Source: Luteipulveratus flavus (GTDB lineage: Bacteria; Actinomycetota; Actinomycetes; Actinomycetales; Dermatophilaceae). Taken from it: 64,000 bases of DNA. Each line of letters starts with the position of its first letter. Positions within the stretch are counted from its first letter, which is position 1. The position numbers and the translations under genes were made by a program. The notes beneath the pieces are model-generated. The model was not told the origin of the DNA and ran no database searches. It saw only the letters and a program-made list of their open reading frames with translations. The DNA lies in assembly GCF_029080175.1 (NCBI RefSeq), contig NZ_JARFJC010000020.1; one strand, 5' to 3'. Shown piece after piece: positions 50,592 through 58,553 of the stretch.

Positions 50592-51671
50592 TCAGCCGGG
50601 GTTGGCCGTGCTCTTCGGCAGGTCGGCGACCCGGTCCTGCTGCAGCGCCTGGCCGAGCCGGGCCATGCCGTCGTCGTCGACCACGTCGACCGAGCCGACG
50701 CCGGGCACCGAACGGAAGCCGGAGAACGGTGCCGTCCCGAACGTGACACCGCCGCCGCGCAGGTTGCGCAGGCTGAGCGCGAGCGAGCGCATCTCGCCCG
50801 TGCTGAACCCGTCGTCGACGACGAGGTTGGACGTCGTGTCGTCCACCACGTGCGCCAGCCGGACCGGGTTGGCCAGCGTCCCGGCGCGCAGCGTCTTGTC
50901 CAAGAGCCCCTTGAGCCAGGCCTGCTGCCGGCGACCGCGGTCGATGTCGCCCTCGCTGAGCTGCTTGCGCTCGCGGACGAACGCCAGCGCCGCGTCCCCG
51001 TCCAGGTGGTTGATCCCCCGGGTGAACGTGTGGCCGTCGGAGGTGGTGGGCTGGTCGACGTTGACGTCGACGCCGCCGACCGTGTTCGTCAGGTCGCGGA
51101 AGCCGTCGAAGCCGATCTGCGCCACGTGGTCGATCCGGACATGGAGCAGGCTTTCCATCGTCTGCACCAGCAGCGGCGCGCCGCCGAACGCGTACGCGGC
51201 GTTGATCTTGTTCCTGCCGTGGCCGGGGATGGGGACGTACAGGTCGCGGGGGAAGTGGATCACCTGGACCGACGATCGGTCGTCGGAGATGTGGACCAGC
51301 TGGATCACGTCGGCGCGGCTGGCGTCCTGCAGCTGCTCGGTCCGGCTGTCCGACCCGAGCAGCAGGATGTTCTGGGCGTCGCCGGCCGCCTGGGCCCGCG
51401 CGGCGCGGGACTCCGCGGGCGGGAGCAGCGGATCGTGGCGCACGTTGGCGCTGACGAGGTGGTCGAGGTAGAGGCCGAAGCCGACCGCGGCCAGCACGAC
51501 CACGAGGAGCATCGTCAACAGCGTGTACGCGATCACGCGCGCCCGGCTGCGTGGCCGACGCCCGCGCTCACGCCCGGTCGTGGGCTCCTCCCCGGGCGCC
51601 ATCTGCGTGCTCGCACCGCTGCCGGCCCGTTGCGCCGTGCCCTCCCCGCCGACAGGCGCCTCCCCGCTCAT
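50592..51671 (-). CDS. LCP (LytR-CpsA-Psr) family cell-wall ligase
   Basis: A 359-residue type II membrane protein: a disordered cytoplasmic tail (about 1-50), one transmembrane helix IAYTLLTMLLVVVLAAVGFG, then the extracellular LCP domain with LLLGSDSRTEQL, SRADVIQLVHI, FPRDLYVPIPGHGRNKINAAY and LDGDAALAFVRERKQLSEGD. It transfers glycopolymers such as teichoic acid or arabinogalactan onto peptidoglycan. It is divergent from the ygfZ gene across 60 bases. Confidence 0.9.
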   Translation of the reverse strand: MSGEAPVGGEGTAQRAGSGASTQMAPGEEPTTGRERGRRPRSRARVIAYTLLTMLLVVVLAAVGFGLYLDHLVSANVRHDPLLPPAESRAARAQAAGDAQNILLLGSDSRTEQLQDASRADVIQLVHISDDRSSVQVIHFPRDLYVPIPGHGRNKINAAYAFGGAPLLVQTMESLLHVRIDHVAQIGFDGFRDLTNTVGGVDVNVDQPTTSDGHTFTRGINHLDGDAALAFVRERKQLSEGDIDRGRRQQAWLKGLLDKTLRAGTLANPVRLAHVVDDTTSNLVVDDGFSTGEMRSLALSLRNLRGGGVTFGTAPFSGFRSVPGVGSVDVVDDDGMARLGQALQQDRVADLPKSTANPG

Positions 51672-51719
51672 GCGCCGCAGTCTAGGTGCGGGCCTGCGGA
51701 TCGGCAGGCGTTCCCGACG

Positions 51720-51725
51720 TACCCT
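51720..51725 (+). promoter_or_regulatory. -10 hexamer TACCCT before a leaderless-type start
   Basis: TACCCT ends six bases before the ATG at 51732, with no ribosome site between. Confidence 0.5.
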
Positions 51726-51731
51726 CGATGC

Positions 51732-52787
51732 ATGACCGACATCGCCGAGCCCACCGCCGTCAGCCCGCTGCTGAGCCGGCCCGGAGCGGTCGCCGCGGAG
51801 GGTCGGGACGCCGGAGTGGCCGCCCACTACGGCGACCCGTCGCGTGAGCAGCGGATGCTGCAGGAGGGCCTGGCCGTCGTCGACCTCTCGCACCGCGGCG
51901 TCGTCCGCGTCACCGGGCAGGACCGGCTGACCTGGCTGGACTCCATGACGACCCAGCTGCTCAAGGACCTCCCGCCGCACCGGTCGGCCGAGTCGCTCGT
52001 GCTCAGCCCGAAGGGCCACGTCGAGCACGCGCTGCACGTCGTCGACGACGGCACCGCGACGTGGCTGTCCGTCGAGCCGGGCACCTCCGGCGAGCTGACC
52101 GAGTGGCTGGACCGGATGCGGTTCATGCTGCGGGTCGAGGTCGAGGACGTCAGCGACCGGTACGCGGTGCTGGGCGAGCCGATCGGGGCCGAGTCGACGC
52201 CCCAGGAGCTGCAGGAGCGGGGCGAGATCGCCTGGCGCGACCCGTGGCCCGAGCCCGGTGCGGACACCGCGGCGTACAGCACGGCCGACCCGCACCCGGC
52301 GGCCGGACGCGCGTGGCGCGAGCTCGTCGTGCCGGTGGAGAGGCTGGAGGAACGGGTCGGCGACCGGCCCCTCGCGGGACTGTGGGCGGCGGAGGCCGAG
52401 CGGGTCGCGGCGTGGCGTCCGCGGCTCGGCCAGGAGACCGACCACCGGACCATCCCGCACGAGCTGGACTGGCTGCGGACGGCCGTCCACCTGCACAAGG
52501 GCTGCTACCGCGGGCAGGAGACCGTGGCCCGGGTCCACAACCTCGGGCGGCCGCCGCGCCGGCTCGCGTTCGTGCACCTCGACGGCTCCGGTCACGTCCT
52601 CCCCGACGCAGGGACCCCCGTCGAGGTGGCCGGTGGCGGACGCCCGGTCGGCCACCTGACCAGCGTCGCGCGGCACCGCGAGGACGGGCCGATCGGGCTG
52701 GTGCTGCTCAAGCGCAACGTGCCGGTCGAGGCCGACCTGGTGATCGGTGGCGTCGCCGCCGCGCAGACCGTCGTCGTCGACCCCTGA
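51732..52787 (+). CDS. ygfZ: YgfZ/GcvT-domain folate-binding protein
   Basis: A 351-residue protein of the YgfZ family, which supports Fe-S cluster enzyme maturation with tetrahydrofolate. The family signature K-G-C-Y-x-G-Q-E is present as HKGCYRGQETVARVHNLG, with the conserved cysteine. The N-terminal part LAVVDLSHRGVVRVTGQDRL matches the GcvT fold. Length is normal. The start follows a leaderless-type -10 hexamer. An unrelated XRE regulator follows. Confidence 0.9.
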   Translation: MTDIAEPTAVSPLLSRPGAVAAEGRDAGVAAHYGDPSREQRMLQEGLAVVDLSHRGVVRVTGQDRLTWLDSMTTQLLKDLPPHRSAESLVLSPKGHVEHALHVVDDGTATWLSVEPGTSGELTEWLDRMRFMLRVEVEDVSDRYAVLGEPIGAESTPQELQERGEIAWRDPWPEPGADTAAYSTADPHPAAGRAWRELVVPVERLEERVGDRPLAGLWAAEAERVAAWRPRLGQETDHRTIPHELDWLRTAVHLHKGCYRGQETVARVHNLGRPPRRLAFVHLDGSGHVLPDAGTPVEVAGGGRPVGHLTSVARHREDGPIGLVLLKRNVPVEADLVIGGVAAAQTVVVDP

Positions 52788-52828
52788 CCTCCCCAGGCGC
52801 CCGCGTGAGTCAGATCACGCTAGCCAGG

Positions 52829-52855
52829 GCTTGCATCGTGCTAACTCCAGCAAGC
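52829..52855. promoter_or_regulatory. Inverted repeat in the promoter of the XRE regulator gene
   Basis: GCTTGC (52829-52834) and GCAAGC (52850-52855) flank an inner TGCT-N6-AGCA; the set overlaps a possible -35 TTGCAT. Its place 11 bases before the GTG start fits an autoregulatory operator. Confidence 0.45.
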
Positions 52856-52866
52856 ATGATGAGGGC

Positions 52867-53226
52867 GTGACGTCCAAGATCCCCGTTCCCGCCGTACCCG
52901 ACCTGGGTGCGTACCTGCGGGAGCAGCGTCAGGCCGCCGAGCTGTCGATCCGGCAGCTGGCGGATCGCACCGGGATCAGCAACCCCTATCTGTCACAGAT
53001 CGAGCGCGGGCTGAAGCGGCCCAGCGCCGACATCCTGCAGGCCCTGGCGAAGGGCCTGCGGATCTCGGCGGAGCAGCTGTACGTCCGCGCCGGGATCCTC
53101 GAGGCCCGTGACGAGGAGGTCGCCACCGGCTTCGACGTCCGGGTGGCGATCAAGGCAGACCCGAGGCTGACCGACCGGCAGCGCGCCGTGCTGCTCGACG
53201 TCTACGCCTCGTTCGTGGGCGACTGA
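52867..53226 (+). CDS. XRE-family transcriptional regulator
   Basis: A 119-residue protein with an HTH_3 domain at residues about 13-67: LREQRQAAELSIRQLADRTG, ISNPYLSQIERGLKRPSADI, LQALAKGLRISAEQLY. The C-terminal 45 residues are acidic (ARDEEVATGFDVRVAI) and may mediate dimer contact. Mycobacteria have a similar regulator (Rv0474) directly before hbhA, as here. An inverted repeat in the promoter suggests autoregulation. Confidence 0.88.
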   Translation: MTSKIPVPAVPDLGAYLREQRQAAELSIRQLADRTGISNPYLSQIERGLKRPSADILQALAKGLRISAEQLYVRAGILEARDEEVATGFDVRVAIKADPRLTDRQRAVLLDVYASFVGD

Positions 53227-53273
53227 CCACCAGCGCCCTCGCCCATCCAGACCGTTCACCGAGAGGAAGTCTC

Positions 53274-53927
53274 ATGCCAGTGCTGACCAACCTGCGCAAG
53301 ACCGTCACCGACCCGACCCCTCTGTACGCCGCTGTCGGCGTGGCCGACCTGGCCATCTCCGCCGCGCGCACCGCCTCGGACGAGGCCAGCGACCGCGTGA
53401 ACGAGCGTGTCTCCGACGTGAGCGACCGGGTCGCCGGCCTGCGCGCCGAGCTCGAGCCCACCGTCCTGTCCACCAAGGTGCAGACCATCGCCAAGGACGC
53501 CGTCGCCCAGGTGCGGTCCGTCCCCGCGACCCTCGAGGCCCGTCGCAAGTCCTTCGCCGGCCAGGCCGAGAAGTCCTACGTCGACTTCAGCAAGCGGGGC
53601 GAGAAGGTCGTCGCCGACCTGCGTCAGCAGCAGGACCGCACCACCCAGCAGCTGGTCTCGCAGGGCAAGGACGCCGTCGCCACCGCCCGCAAGACCGCCG
53701 AGGACACCCAGGCCCGCGCCCGCCGTACCGTCCTGGTCGGGCGCAAGGAGGCCGCCGAGGTCGTCTCCGACGCCGCGAAGTCGGTCGAGCAGGCGGCGGC
53801 CGCGGTCGACGCCGAGGCCACCCACGAGGTCCGCTCCACCGCGGCCCGTACCCGCAAGGCCCCCGCGAAGAAGGCCCCGGCCAAGAAGGCTCCGGCGAAG
53901 AAGTCCGCCGCCAAGCCGGCCAACTGA
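53274..53927 (+). CDS. HbhA-like heparin-binding hemagglutinin
   Basis: A 217-residue protein resembling mycobacterial HbhA: N-terminal DPTPLYAAVGVADLAISAAR, a long coiled-coil helix (about 30-175) and a basic C-terminus of lysine/alanine/proline repeats with KAPAKKAPAKKAPAKKSAAK. In mycobacteria the Lys-rich tail binds heparan sulfate; in environmental species it may bind DNA or shape lipid droplets. No signal peptide. A strong GAGAGGAAG ribosome site precedes the ATG, and a perfect terminator follows. Confidence 0.82.
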   Translation: MPVLTNLRKTVTDPTPLYAAVGVADLAISAARTASDEASDRVNERVSDVSDRVAGLRAELEPTVLSTKVQTIAKDAVAQVRSVPATLEARRKSFAGQAEKSYVDFSKRGEKVVADLRQQQDRTTQQLVSQGKDAVATARKTAEDTQARARRTVLVGRKEAAEVVSDAAKSVEQAAAAVDAEATHEVRSTAARTRKAPAKKAPAKKAPAKKSAAKPAN

Positions 53928-53951
53928 GCACGACGGCGCCGCCACGCGGCC

Positions 53952-53985
53952 GAGGCCCCCGCGAGCAGCTGCTCGCGGGGGCCTC
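53952..53985 (+). terminator. Intrinsic terminator after the HbhA-like gene
   Basis: A perfect 34-base palindrome, GAGGCCCCCGCGAGCAG and its complement with no spacer, forming about a 15-bp stem with a 4-base loop. It lies 25 bases after the stop codon. Confidence 0.82.
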
Positions 53986-54245
53986 GTGCGTGTGCGGGAG
54001 GTGGCGGATCGCGTCCTGGAAGCGACGGGACCGGGTACCGTTGGCGGCAGTGGCCGACCCCTAGGGGTGACGTGCTCCCTCCCTCAGGTCATGGGTTGGC
54101 CTCGAAAATCGCGGTTTCGCAACGTTCGGGCCACCCCAGGTCTAGACAACGCGCACCCAAGGTGCTCCGCTGTGAGAAGGGCGTGCAGCACGTTCCTCGG
54201 GGCGCGCCTCACAGCAGTCATCCGATCACGAAGAGGGGTCTGACA
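53986..54245. other. Intergenic region upstream of the PRC-barrel gene
   Basis: No gene is recognisable here. It includes GGGTACCG at 54031-54038 and an AT-richer stretch around 54104-54125 that may hold the promoter of the PRC-barrel stress gene. A good ribosome site (AAGAGGGG, 54232-54239) ends the region. No binding motif can be named. Confidence 0.35.
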
Positions 54246-55505
54246 ATGATCACCACGGATCAGGTACAGACGGTGCGCGGCGGTCACGCACTCGACAGCA
54301 ACGGCGAGAAGATCGGCTCGATCGGCGAGGTCTACCTCGACGACCGTACGGGCAACCCGGCCTGGGTCACCGTCAACACGGGCCTGTTCGGCACCTCGGA
54401 GTCGTTCATCCCGCTGCAGGACGCCACGGTCGAGGGCAAGGACGTCAAGGTCCCGTACACCAAGGACAAGGTCAAGGACGCCCCGCGCGTCGACGCCGAG
54501 CAGCACCTCGACGTCGAGCAGGAGAAGGAGCTCTACCGCTACTACGGCGTCTCCTACGACGCCCAGTCGACCACCGGCCAGACCGGCCGAGGCACCAGCA
54601 GCGACGAGGCCCAGACGCAGGCCATCGACACCAGTGGCGGCACCGGCCGGGACACCGCCGCCGCGGGCACGGCAGCAGCCGGGACCGCAGCAGCCGGAGC
54701 CGGATTCGCCGGTCGCGACCGCACCGACGCCGACCGTGGTCGTACGGACGCCGACCGTGGTCGTACGGACGCCACGACCGGCCGCGCCGACACGGCCGAC
54801 TCCGACCTCGCGACCAACCGCGCGAGCTTCGACGCCGGACGCGGTGAGCAGTCCTCCTACGGCACCGCCACGACCGGCCGGGCCGACACCGACACGACCG
54901 ACCGGAGCCGTACGGGCGACCGCGACGCCATGTCCCGGACCGACGCCACCGCCGGCCGGACGGACACCGACACCGGCACCGCCACCCAGCGCTCCGGTCT
55001 CACCGGCGAGCGGGCCGCCCAGGGCGACGCCCGTGACCTGGACGGCGACGGCGTCGTCACTCGGTACGAGGAGCGGCTGAGCGTCGCCAAGGAGCGTCGC
55101 GAGACCGGCCGGTTCCGGCTGCGCAAGTCGGTCGTCACCGAGGACCACACGGTCACCGTGCCGCTGACCCGCGAGGAGGTCAGTCTCGAGCGCTTCGCCA
55201 TCGACACGCCGGAGGCCGTCGACCACGACCCGTTCGGCGCCGAGGACGACGTGCGCGAGTTCGTCATCTACGAGGAGGTCCCCGTGGTGACGAAGCAGGC
55301 CGTCGCGGTCGAGCGGATCGGGCTGCGCAAGAACATGGTCCAGGAGGAGCGCCAGGTCACCGACAAGATCCGCAAGGAGCGGTTCGACCTCGACGGCGAC
55401 GGTGTCCCGGACAACCTCCGGTCCAGCTTCCGCGGCGACGACACCCGCTCGTCCGACACCAGCGGGACCGACCGCCGTTCCACCGACAAGGACACCGACC
55501 GCTGA
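54246..55505 (+). CDS. PRC-barrel and DUF2382 stress protein
   Basis: A 419-residue hydrophilic protein. Residues about 1-85 form a PRC-barrel (QTVRGGHALDSNGEKIGSIG). A long disordered middle (about 105-265) is rich in Thr, Asp, Arg and Gly, with two copies of RTDADRG and an Ala/Gly-rich segment. Residues about 280-395 form a DUF2382 domain (RLSVAKERRETGRFRLRKSV ... ERIGLRKNMVQEER). Two DLDGDGV motifs resemble EF-hand calcium loops. Such proteins are general-stress, YsnF-like. No signal peptide. Confidence 0.86.
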   Translation: MITTDQVQTVRGGHALDSNGEKIGSIGEVYLDDRTGNPAWVTVNTGLFGTSESFIPLQDATVEGKDVKVPYTKDKVKDAPRVDAEQHLDVEQEKELYRYYGVSYDAQSTTGQTGRGTSSDEAQTQAIDTSGGTGRDTAAAGTAAAGTAAAGAGFAGRDRTDADRGRTDADRGRTDATTGRADTADSDLATNRASFDAGRGEQSSYGTATTGRADTDTTDRSRTGDRDAMSRTDATAGRTDTDTGTATQRSGLTGERAAQGDARDLDGDGVVTRYEERLSVAKERRETGRFRLRKSVVTEDHTVTVPLTREEVSLERFAIDTPEAVDHDPFGAEDDVREFVIYEEVPVVTKQAVAVERIGLRKNMVQEERQVTDKIRKERFDLDGDGVPDNLRSSFRGDDTRSSDTSGTDRRSTDKDTDR

Positions 55506-55528
55506 CGTCGCCAGTCCCGCACACGCAC

Positions 55529-55559
55529 AGAGCCCGGTCGGCCTCGCCGACCGGGCTCT
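55529..55559. terminator. Bidirectional terminator between PRC-barrel and C39-like genes
   Basis: AGAGCCCGGTCGGC (55529-55542) pairs perfectly with 55546-55559 around a CTC loop, a 14-bp stem between two convergent genes. Confidence 0.85.
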
Positions 55560-55574
55560 CGCCTGTCGTGACGG

Positions 55575-56654
55575 TCAGCGCAGCAGGATCGAGTTCTGCT
55601 TCGCGGTCTCCGGCGGATGGCCGGGGTTGGTCGCGGCGTACGTGCGCAGCTGGGTGGCCGTGAGCCGGTGCACGTAGTCCGCGGTCGTGGCGGAGATGGA
55701 GTCGGCCACCAGGTAGTACGTCCCGTCGAAGCCCAGGACCGTGACCCAGTGCGACACCGGCCCGCTGACCGATTTGGCGTACGGCATCTTGTAGACGTCA
55801 CCGCCGGCGATGGACGGCCGGCCGGCGCGGGCCTGGGTCAGGGTGTCCTCGATGCCGCCGTGCCACAGGCTCATGCCGTACTTGCCGAAGCCGTTGACGA
55901 AGTCGGGGTACTCGGTGCCGATGGCGTCGCGCGCCGCGGTGTGGGCCAGGCCCATCGCGACGTAACGGAAGTTCTCCACGGCCGTCCGCCGGGTCGTGAC
56001 GTCCCAGGTCCAGCCCGACGGCGTCTTTCCCTGGTGGATGAGCAGCACGATGGCCGCGACCGGACCGCAGTTGGACCACTGCGCGGTGCCGGTGTCGCGC
56101 TGCAGCATCGGGTACATCGGCCCCGAGGAGACCGGCCCGAACAGGGAGGACCACGCGAGCATCGAGACGTAGTCGGACCGGCCGACGTTGTGGCCGACCT
56201 GGAATGCCCAGACGTTGCGCCGGGTCTTGGCGCCGAAGTACGTCGTGCCGTCCATGTGGTAGCCGTGCTTGATCAGCAGCGTCTGCAGGCCGCCCACGAA
56301 GTAGTTGGTCTCGCCGTAGTGGGTGGCCGGGAGGTCGCCGATCAGGACGCGGAAGGTGGCGTCGTTGCAGGTGCCGGTCGCGGGCAGGCCGCGGCGGGAC
56401 TGGAACGCGCGCACGGCACTGGTGGTGGCCGTGTCGTAGGTGTTGGCGATGCCGCAGTGGTGGCCCCGGTGGGTCAGCAGGTAGCGCAGCGCGCGGACCG
56501 ACAGCCCGGTCATGCCGGGCGAGAGAGTCGGGAACGTCCCCGTGGAGTAGTTGGGGGCTGCGGAGGCAGCGGGCGCACCGAGCAGGAGTCCGGCGCCGGC
56601 GGCGGTCGCCACCGCGCCCCCCAGGACGGCTCGGCGGGTGAGTTGTGCGGTCAT
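55575..56654 (-). CDS. Tat-exported C39-like cysteine peptidase with peptidoglycan-binding domains
   Basis: A 359-residue secreted protein. The N-terminus LTRRAVLGGAVATAAGAGLL is a twin-arginine signal, cleaved after a Ala-Ser-Ala-like site. Two PG_binding_1 repeats follow: SPGMTGLSVRALRYLLTHRG with AVRAFQSRRGL, and NYFVGGLQTLLIKHGYHMDG with RRNVWAFQ. The C-terminal C39-like peptidase domain has the catalytic Cys in QWSNCGPVAAIVLLI and His in SHWVTVLGFDG. It may trim wall peptides or proteins. Start at 56654 is chosen because it gives the canonical signal. Confidence 0.86.
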   Translation of the reverse strand: MTAQLTRRAVLGGAVATAAGAGLLLGAPAASAAPNYSTGTFPTLSPGMTGLSVRALRYLLTHRGHHCGIANTYDTATTSAVRAFQSRRGLPATGTCNDATFRVLIGDLPATHYGETNYFVGGLQTLLIKHGYHMDGTTYFGAKTRRNVWAFQVGHNVGRSDYVSMLAWSSLFGPVSSGPMYPMLQRDTGTAQWSNCGPVAAIVLLIHQGKTPSGWTWDVTTRRTAVENFRYVAMGLAHTAARDAIGTEYPDFVNGFGKYGMSLWHGGIEDTLTQARAGRPSIAGGDVYKMPYAKSVSGPVSHWVTVLGFDGTYYLVADSISATTADYVHRLTATQLRTYAATNPGHPPETAKQNSILLR

Positions 56655-56775
56655 CGGAACGGTCTCCCGTCGTGGACGAAGGATGGTGCGGGAGCCCCGA
56701 CCCCCTCGTCCACCATGCCACGCGAACGGGCGATGAGGCTCGTGGACCACCCCCGATCTGCCGGACGGGCGGTCC

Positions 56776-56781
56776 TACGCT
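56776..56781 (+). promoter_or_regulatory. -10 hexamer TACGCT before a leaderless-type start
   Basis: TACGCT ends six bases before the GTG at 56788, with no ribosome site. Confidence 0.5.
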
Positions 56782-56787
56782 GCTGGA

Positions 56788-57753
56788 GTGACCGACCCGA
56801 ACCCGCTCGCTGCCGCCCCCGTCCTCGCGCACGTCGTCCGCTCCGGCTTCGTGGAGTCCGTCCATCACGTCGTGGCCGTGGAGGTCGCTGCGGACGGCTC
56901 GGTCACGCGGGCGTACGGCGACGTCACCGCGCCGATGATGCCGCGGTCCTCGAACAAGCCGATGCAGGCGGTCGCCATGCTGCGGGCCGGCGCCGACCTC
57001 GACGGTGAGCTGCTGGCGCTGGCGTCCGCGAGCCACTCCGGCGAGGCCTTCCACATCGAGGGCGTCCGCCGGATCCTCGCCGACGCGGGTCTGGCCGAGC
57101 AGGACCTGCAGAACACCCCGGACCTCCCGCTGGACGAGCGGGCGCGCCAGGTCTGGCTGCAGGAGGGCCGGCCGAAGCGGCCGATCGCGCAGAACTGCTC
57201 CGGCAAGCACGCAGCCATGCTCGCCGCCTGCGCGGCCGCCGGGTGGGACCTGGAGACCTACCGCGACCCGCAGCACCCGCTCCAGCGGCTGATGGCCGAG
57301 ACGATCGGCGAGCTCGCCGGTGAGCCGGTCGCGGCGACCGGCGTCGACGGCTGCGGCGCGCCGGTCATGGCGATCGGCCTGGCCGGGCTGGCGCGGTCGT
57401 TCGGCCGGATCGCGGCGGCCCCGGCAGGAGGCCCGGAGGCGCGGGTACGCGACGCGATCCGCGCGTACCCGGAGTACCTCGGCGGCACCCGGCGCGACGT
57501 CACGGCGCTGATCCACGGCGTCGACGGGCTGATCGCCAAGGACGGCGCCGAGGCGGTGTACGCGGCGGGGCTGGCCGACGGGCGCGGCTTCGCGGTCAAG
57601 GTCACCGACGGGTCGCAGCGGGCGCGGACGCCCGTGATGGCGGCGCTCCTGCGTACCGCGGGCGTCGACGCACCGGTGCTGGACGAGGTCGGCCACGTGG
57701 CGGTGCTCGGGCACGGGGAGCCGGTGGGCTCGGTCGAGGTTCACGGGCTCTGA
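56788..57753 (+). CDS. L-asparaginase II (rhizobial type)
   Basis: A 321-residue enzyme of the AsnA-II (thermolabile, rhizobial-type) family: VRSGFVESVHHVVAVEVAAD, then PRSSNKPMQAVAM with the catalytic Ser-Lys pattern, ASASHSGEAFHIEGVRRILA, NCSGKHAAMLAACA and DGCGAPVMAIGL. It hydrolyses asparagine to aspartate and ammonia in the cytoplasm. It is coupled to dtd (stop and start share TGATG). Confidence 0.9.
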   Translation: MTDPNPLAAAPVLAHVVRSGFVESVHHVVAVEVAADGSVTRAYGDVTAPMMPRSSNKPMQAVAMLRAGADLDGELLALASASHSGEAFHIEGVRRILADAGLAEQDLQNTPDLPLDERARQVWLQEGRPKRPIAQNCSGKHAAMLAACAAAGWDLETYRDPQHPLQRLMAETIGELAGEPVAATGVDGCGAPVMAIGLAGLARSFGRIAAAPAGGPEARVRDAIRAYPEYLGGTRRDVTALIHGVDGLIAKDGAEAVYAAGLADGRGFAVKVTDGSQRARTPVMAALLRTAGVDAPVLDEVGHVAVLGHGEPVGSVEVHGL

Positions 57754-58178
57754 TGCGGGCCGTCCTCCAGCGGGTCACCCGCGCGTCGGTGTCGGTCGAC
57801 GGCGAGGTCGTCGGGGCGATCGACCGCCCGGGGCTGCTCGCCCTGGTCGCCGCCACGCACGACGACGGCCCCGAGCAGGTCGCGGCGATGGCGCGCAAAA
57901 TCGCCGAGCTGCGCATCCTGCGAGACGAACGGTCGGTGGCCGACGAGGGTGCGCCGGTCCTGGTCGTCTCCCAGTTCACCCTGTACGGAGAGACCCGCAA
58001 GGGCCGGCGTCCGTCCTGGTCCAGGGCGGCACCCGGACCGGTGGCCGAGCCGCTGGTGGAGGCCGTGGTCGAGGCGCTGCGCGGGCTCGGGCTGGACGTC
58101 GCGACCGGCCGGTTCGGGGCGATGATGCAGGTCGAGTCGGTCAACGACGGCCCGTTCACGGTGCTCGTCGACGTCTGA
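57753..58178 (+). CDS. dtd: D-aminoacyl-tRNA deacylase
   Basis: A 141-residue enzyme that hydrolyses D-amino acids wrongly attached to tRNA. It starts MRAVLQRVTRASVSVDGEVV and has the signature motifs VVSQFTLYGETRKGRRPSW and VNDGPFTVLVDV. The C-terminal motif NDGPFT matches the family's NxGPxT cis-proline. Length is normal. It overlaps the asparaginase stop by one base. Confidence 0.95.
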   Translation: MRAVLQRVTRASVSVDGEVVGAIDRPGLLALVAATHDDGPEQVAAMARKIAELRILRDERSVADEGAPVLVVSQFTLYGETRKGRRPSWSRAAPGPVAEPLVEAVVEALRGLGLDVATGRFGAMMQVESVNDGPFTVLVDV

Positions 58179-58217
58179 ACCGGCGGTGTTGACCACGAGG
58201 AGCACGGTGCGACGCCG

Positions 58218-58223
58218 TACCCT
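58218..58223 (+). promoter_or_regulatory. -10 hexamer TACCCT before a leaderless-type start
   Basis: TACCCT ends six bases before the ATG at 58230, with no ribosome site between. Confidence 0.5.
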
Positions 58224-58229
58224 TACGCC

Positions 58230-58553
58230 ATGAACAACGGCTTGTTTCAGGTGCAGAACGTCGTGGCGCTGGTGCTGAGCATCGCGCTGTTCGTCATGCA
58301 GCTGTCCGCGTTCGTCGACGCGCTGCGCCACCGCGAAGACGCCTACCGCGCCGCGGGCAAGCTGACCAAGGTCTGGTGGTGCGCGATCACGGGCGTGTGC
58401 GCGGCGCTCGGCCTGCTCAGCCTCGGTAACCCCCTGTCGATCTTCGAGATCATCGCTGTCGTCGGGGCCGCCGTCTACCTGGCCGACGTCCGTCCCGCGC
58501 TGCACCGGGTCATGGGCCGCGGCCGCAACGAGGGTCCGTACGGTCCGTGGTGA
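58230..58553 (+). CDS. DUF2516 family membrane protein
   Basis: A 107-residue protein with three hydrophobic helices (VVALVLSIALFVMQLSAFV, VWWCAITGVCAALGLLSL and IFEIIAVVGAAVYLADV), matching DUF2516. It is conserved near hbhA in mycobacteria (Rv0476), as in this window, but its function is unknown. A hydrolase gene overlaps its end by 4 bases. Confidence 0.88.
   Translation: MNNGLFQVQNVVALVLSIALFVMQLSAFVDALRHREDAYRAAGKLTKVWWCAITGVCAALGLLSLGNPLSIFEIIAVVGAAVYLADVRPALHRVMGRGRNEGPYGPW

Noticed and set aside
53952..53985. Perfect palindrome as an attachment site or operator
   Set aside because: It is just after a gene end, GC-rich and self-complementary, which fits an intrinsic terminator better; no mobile gene is near.
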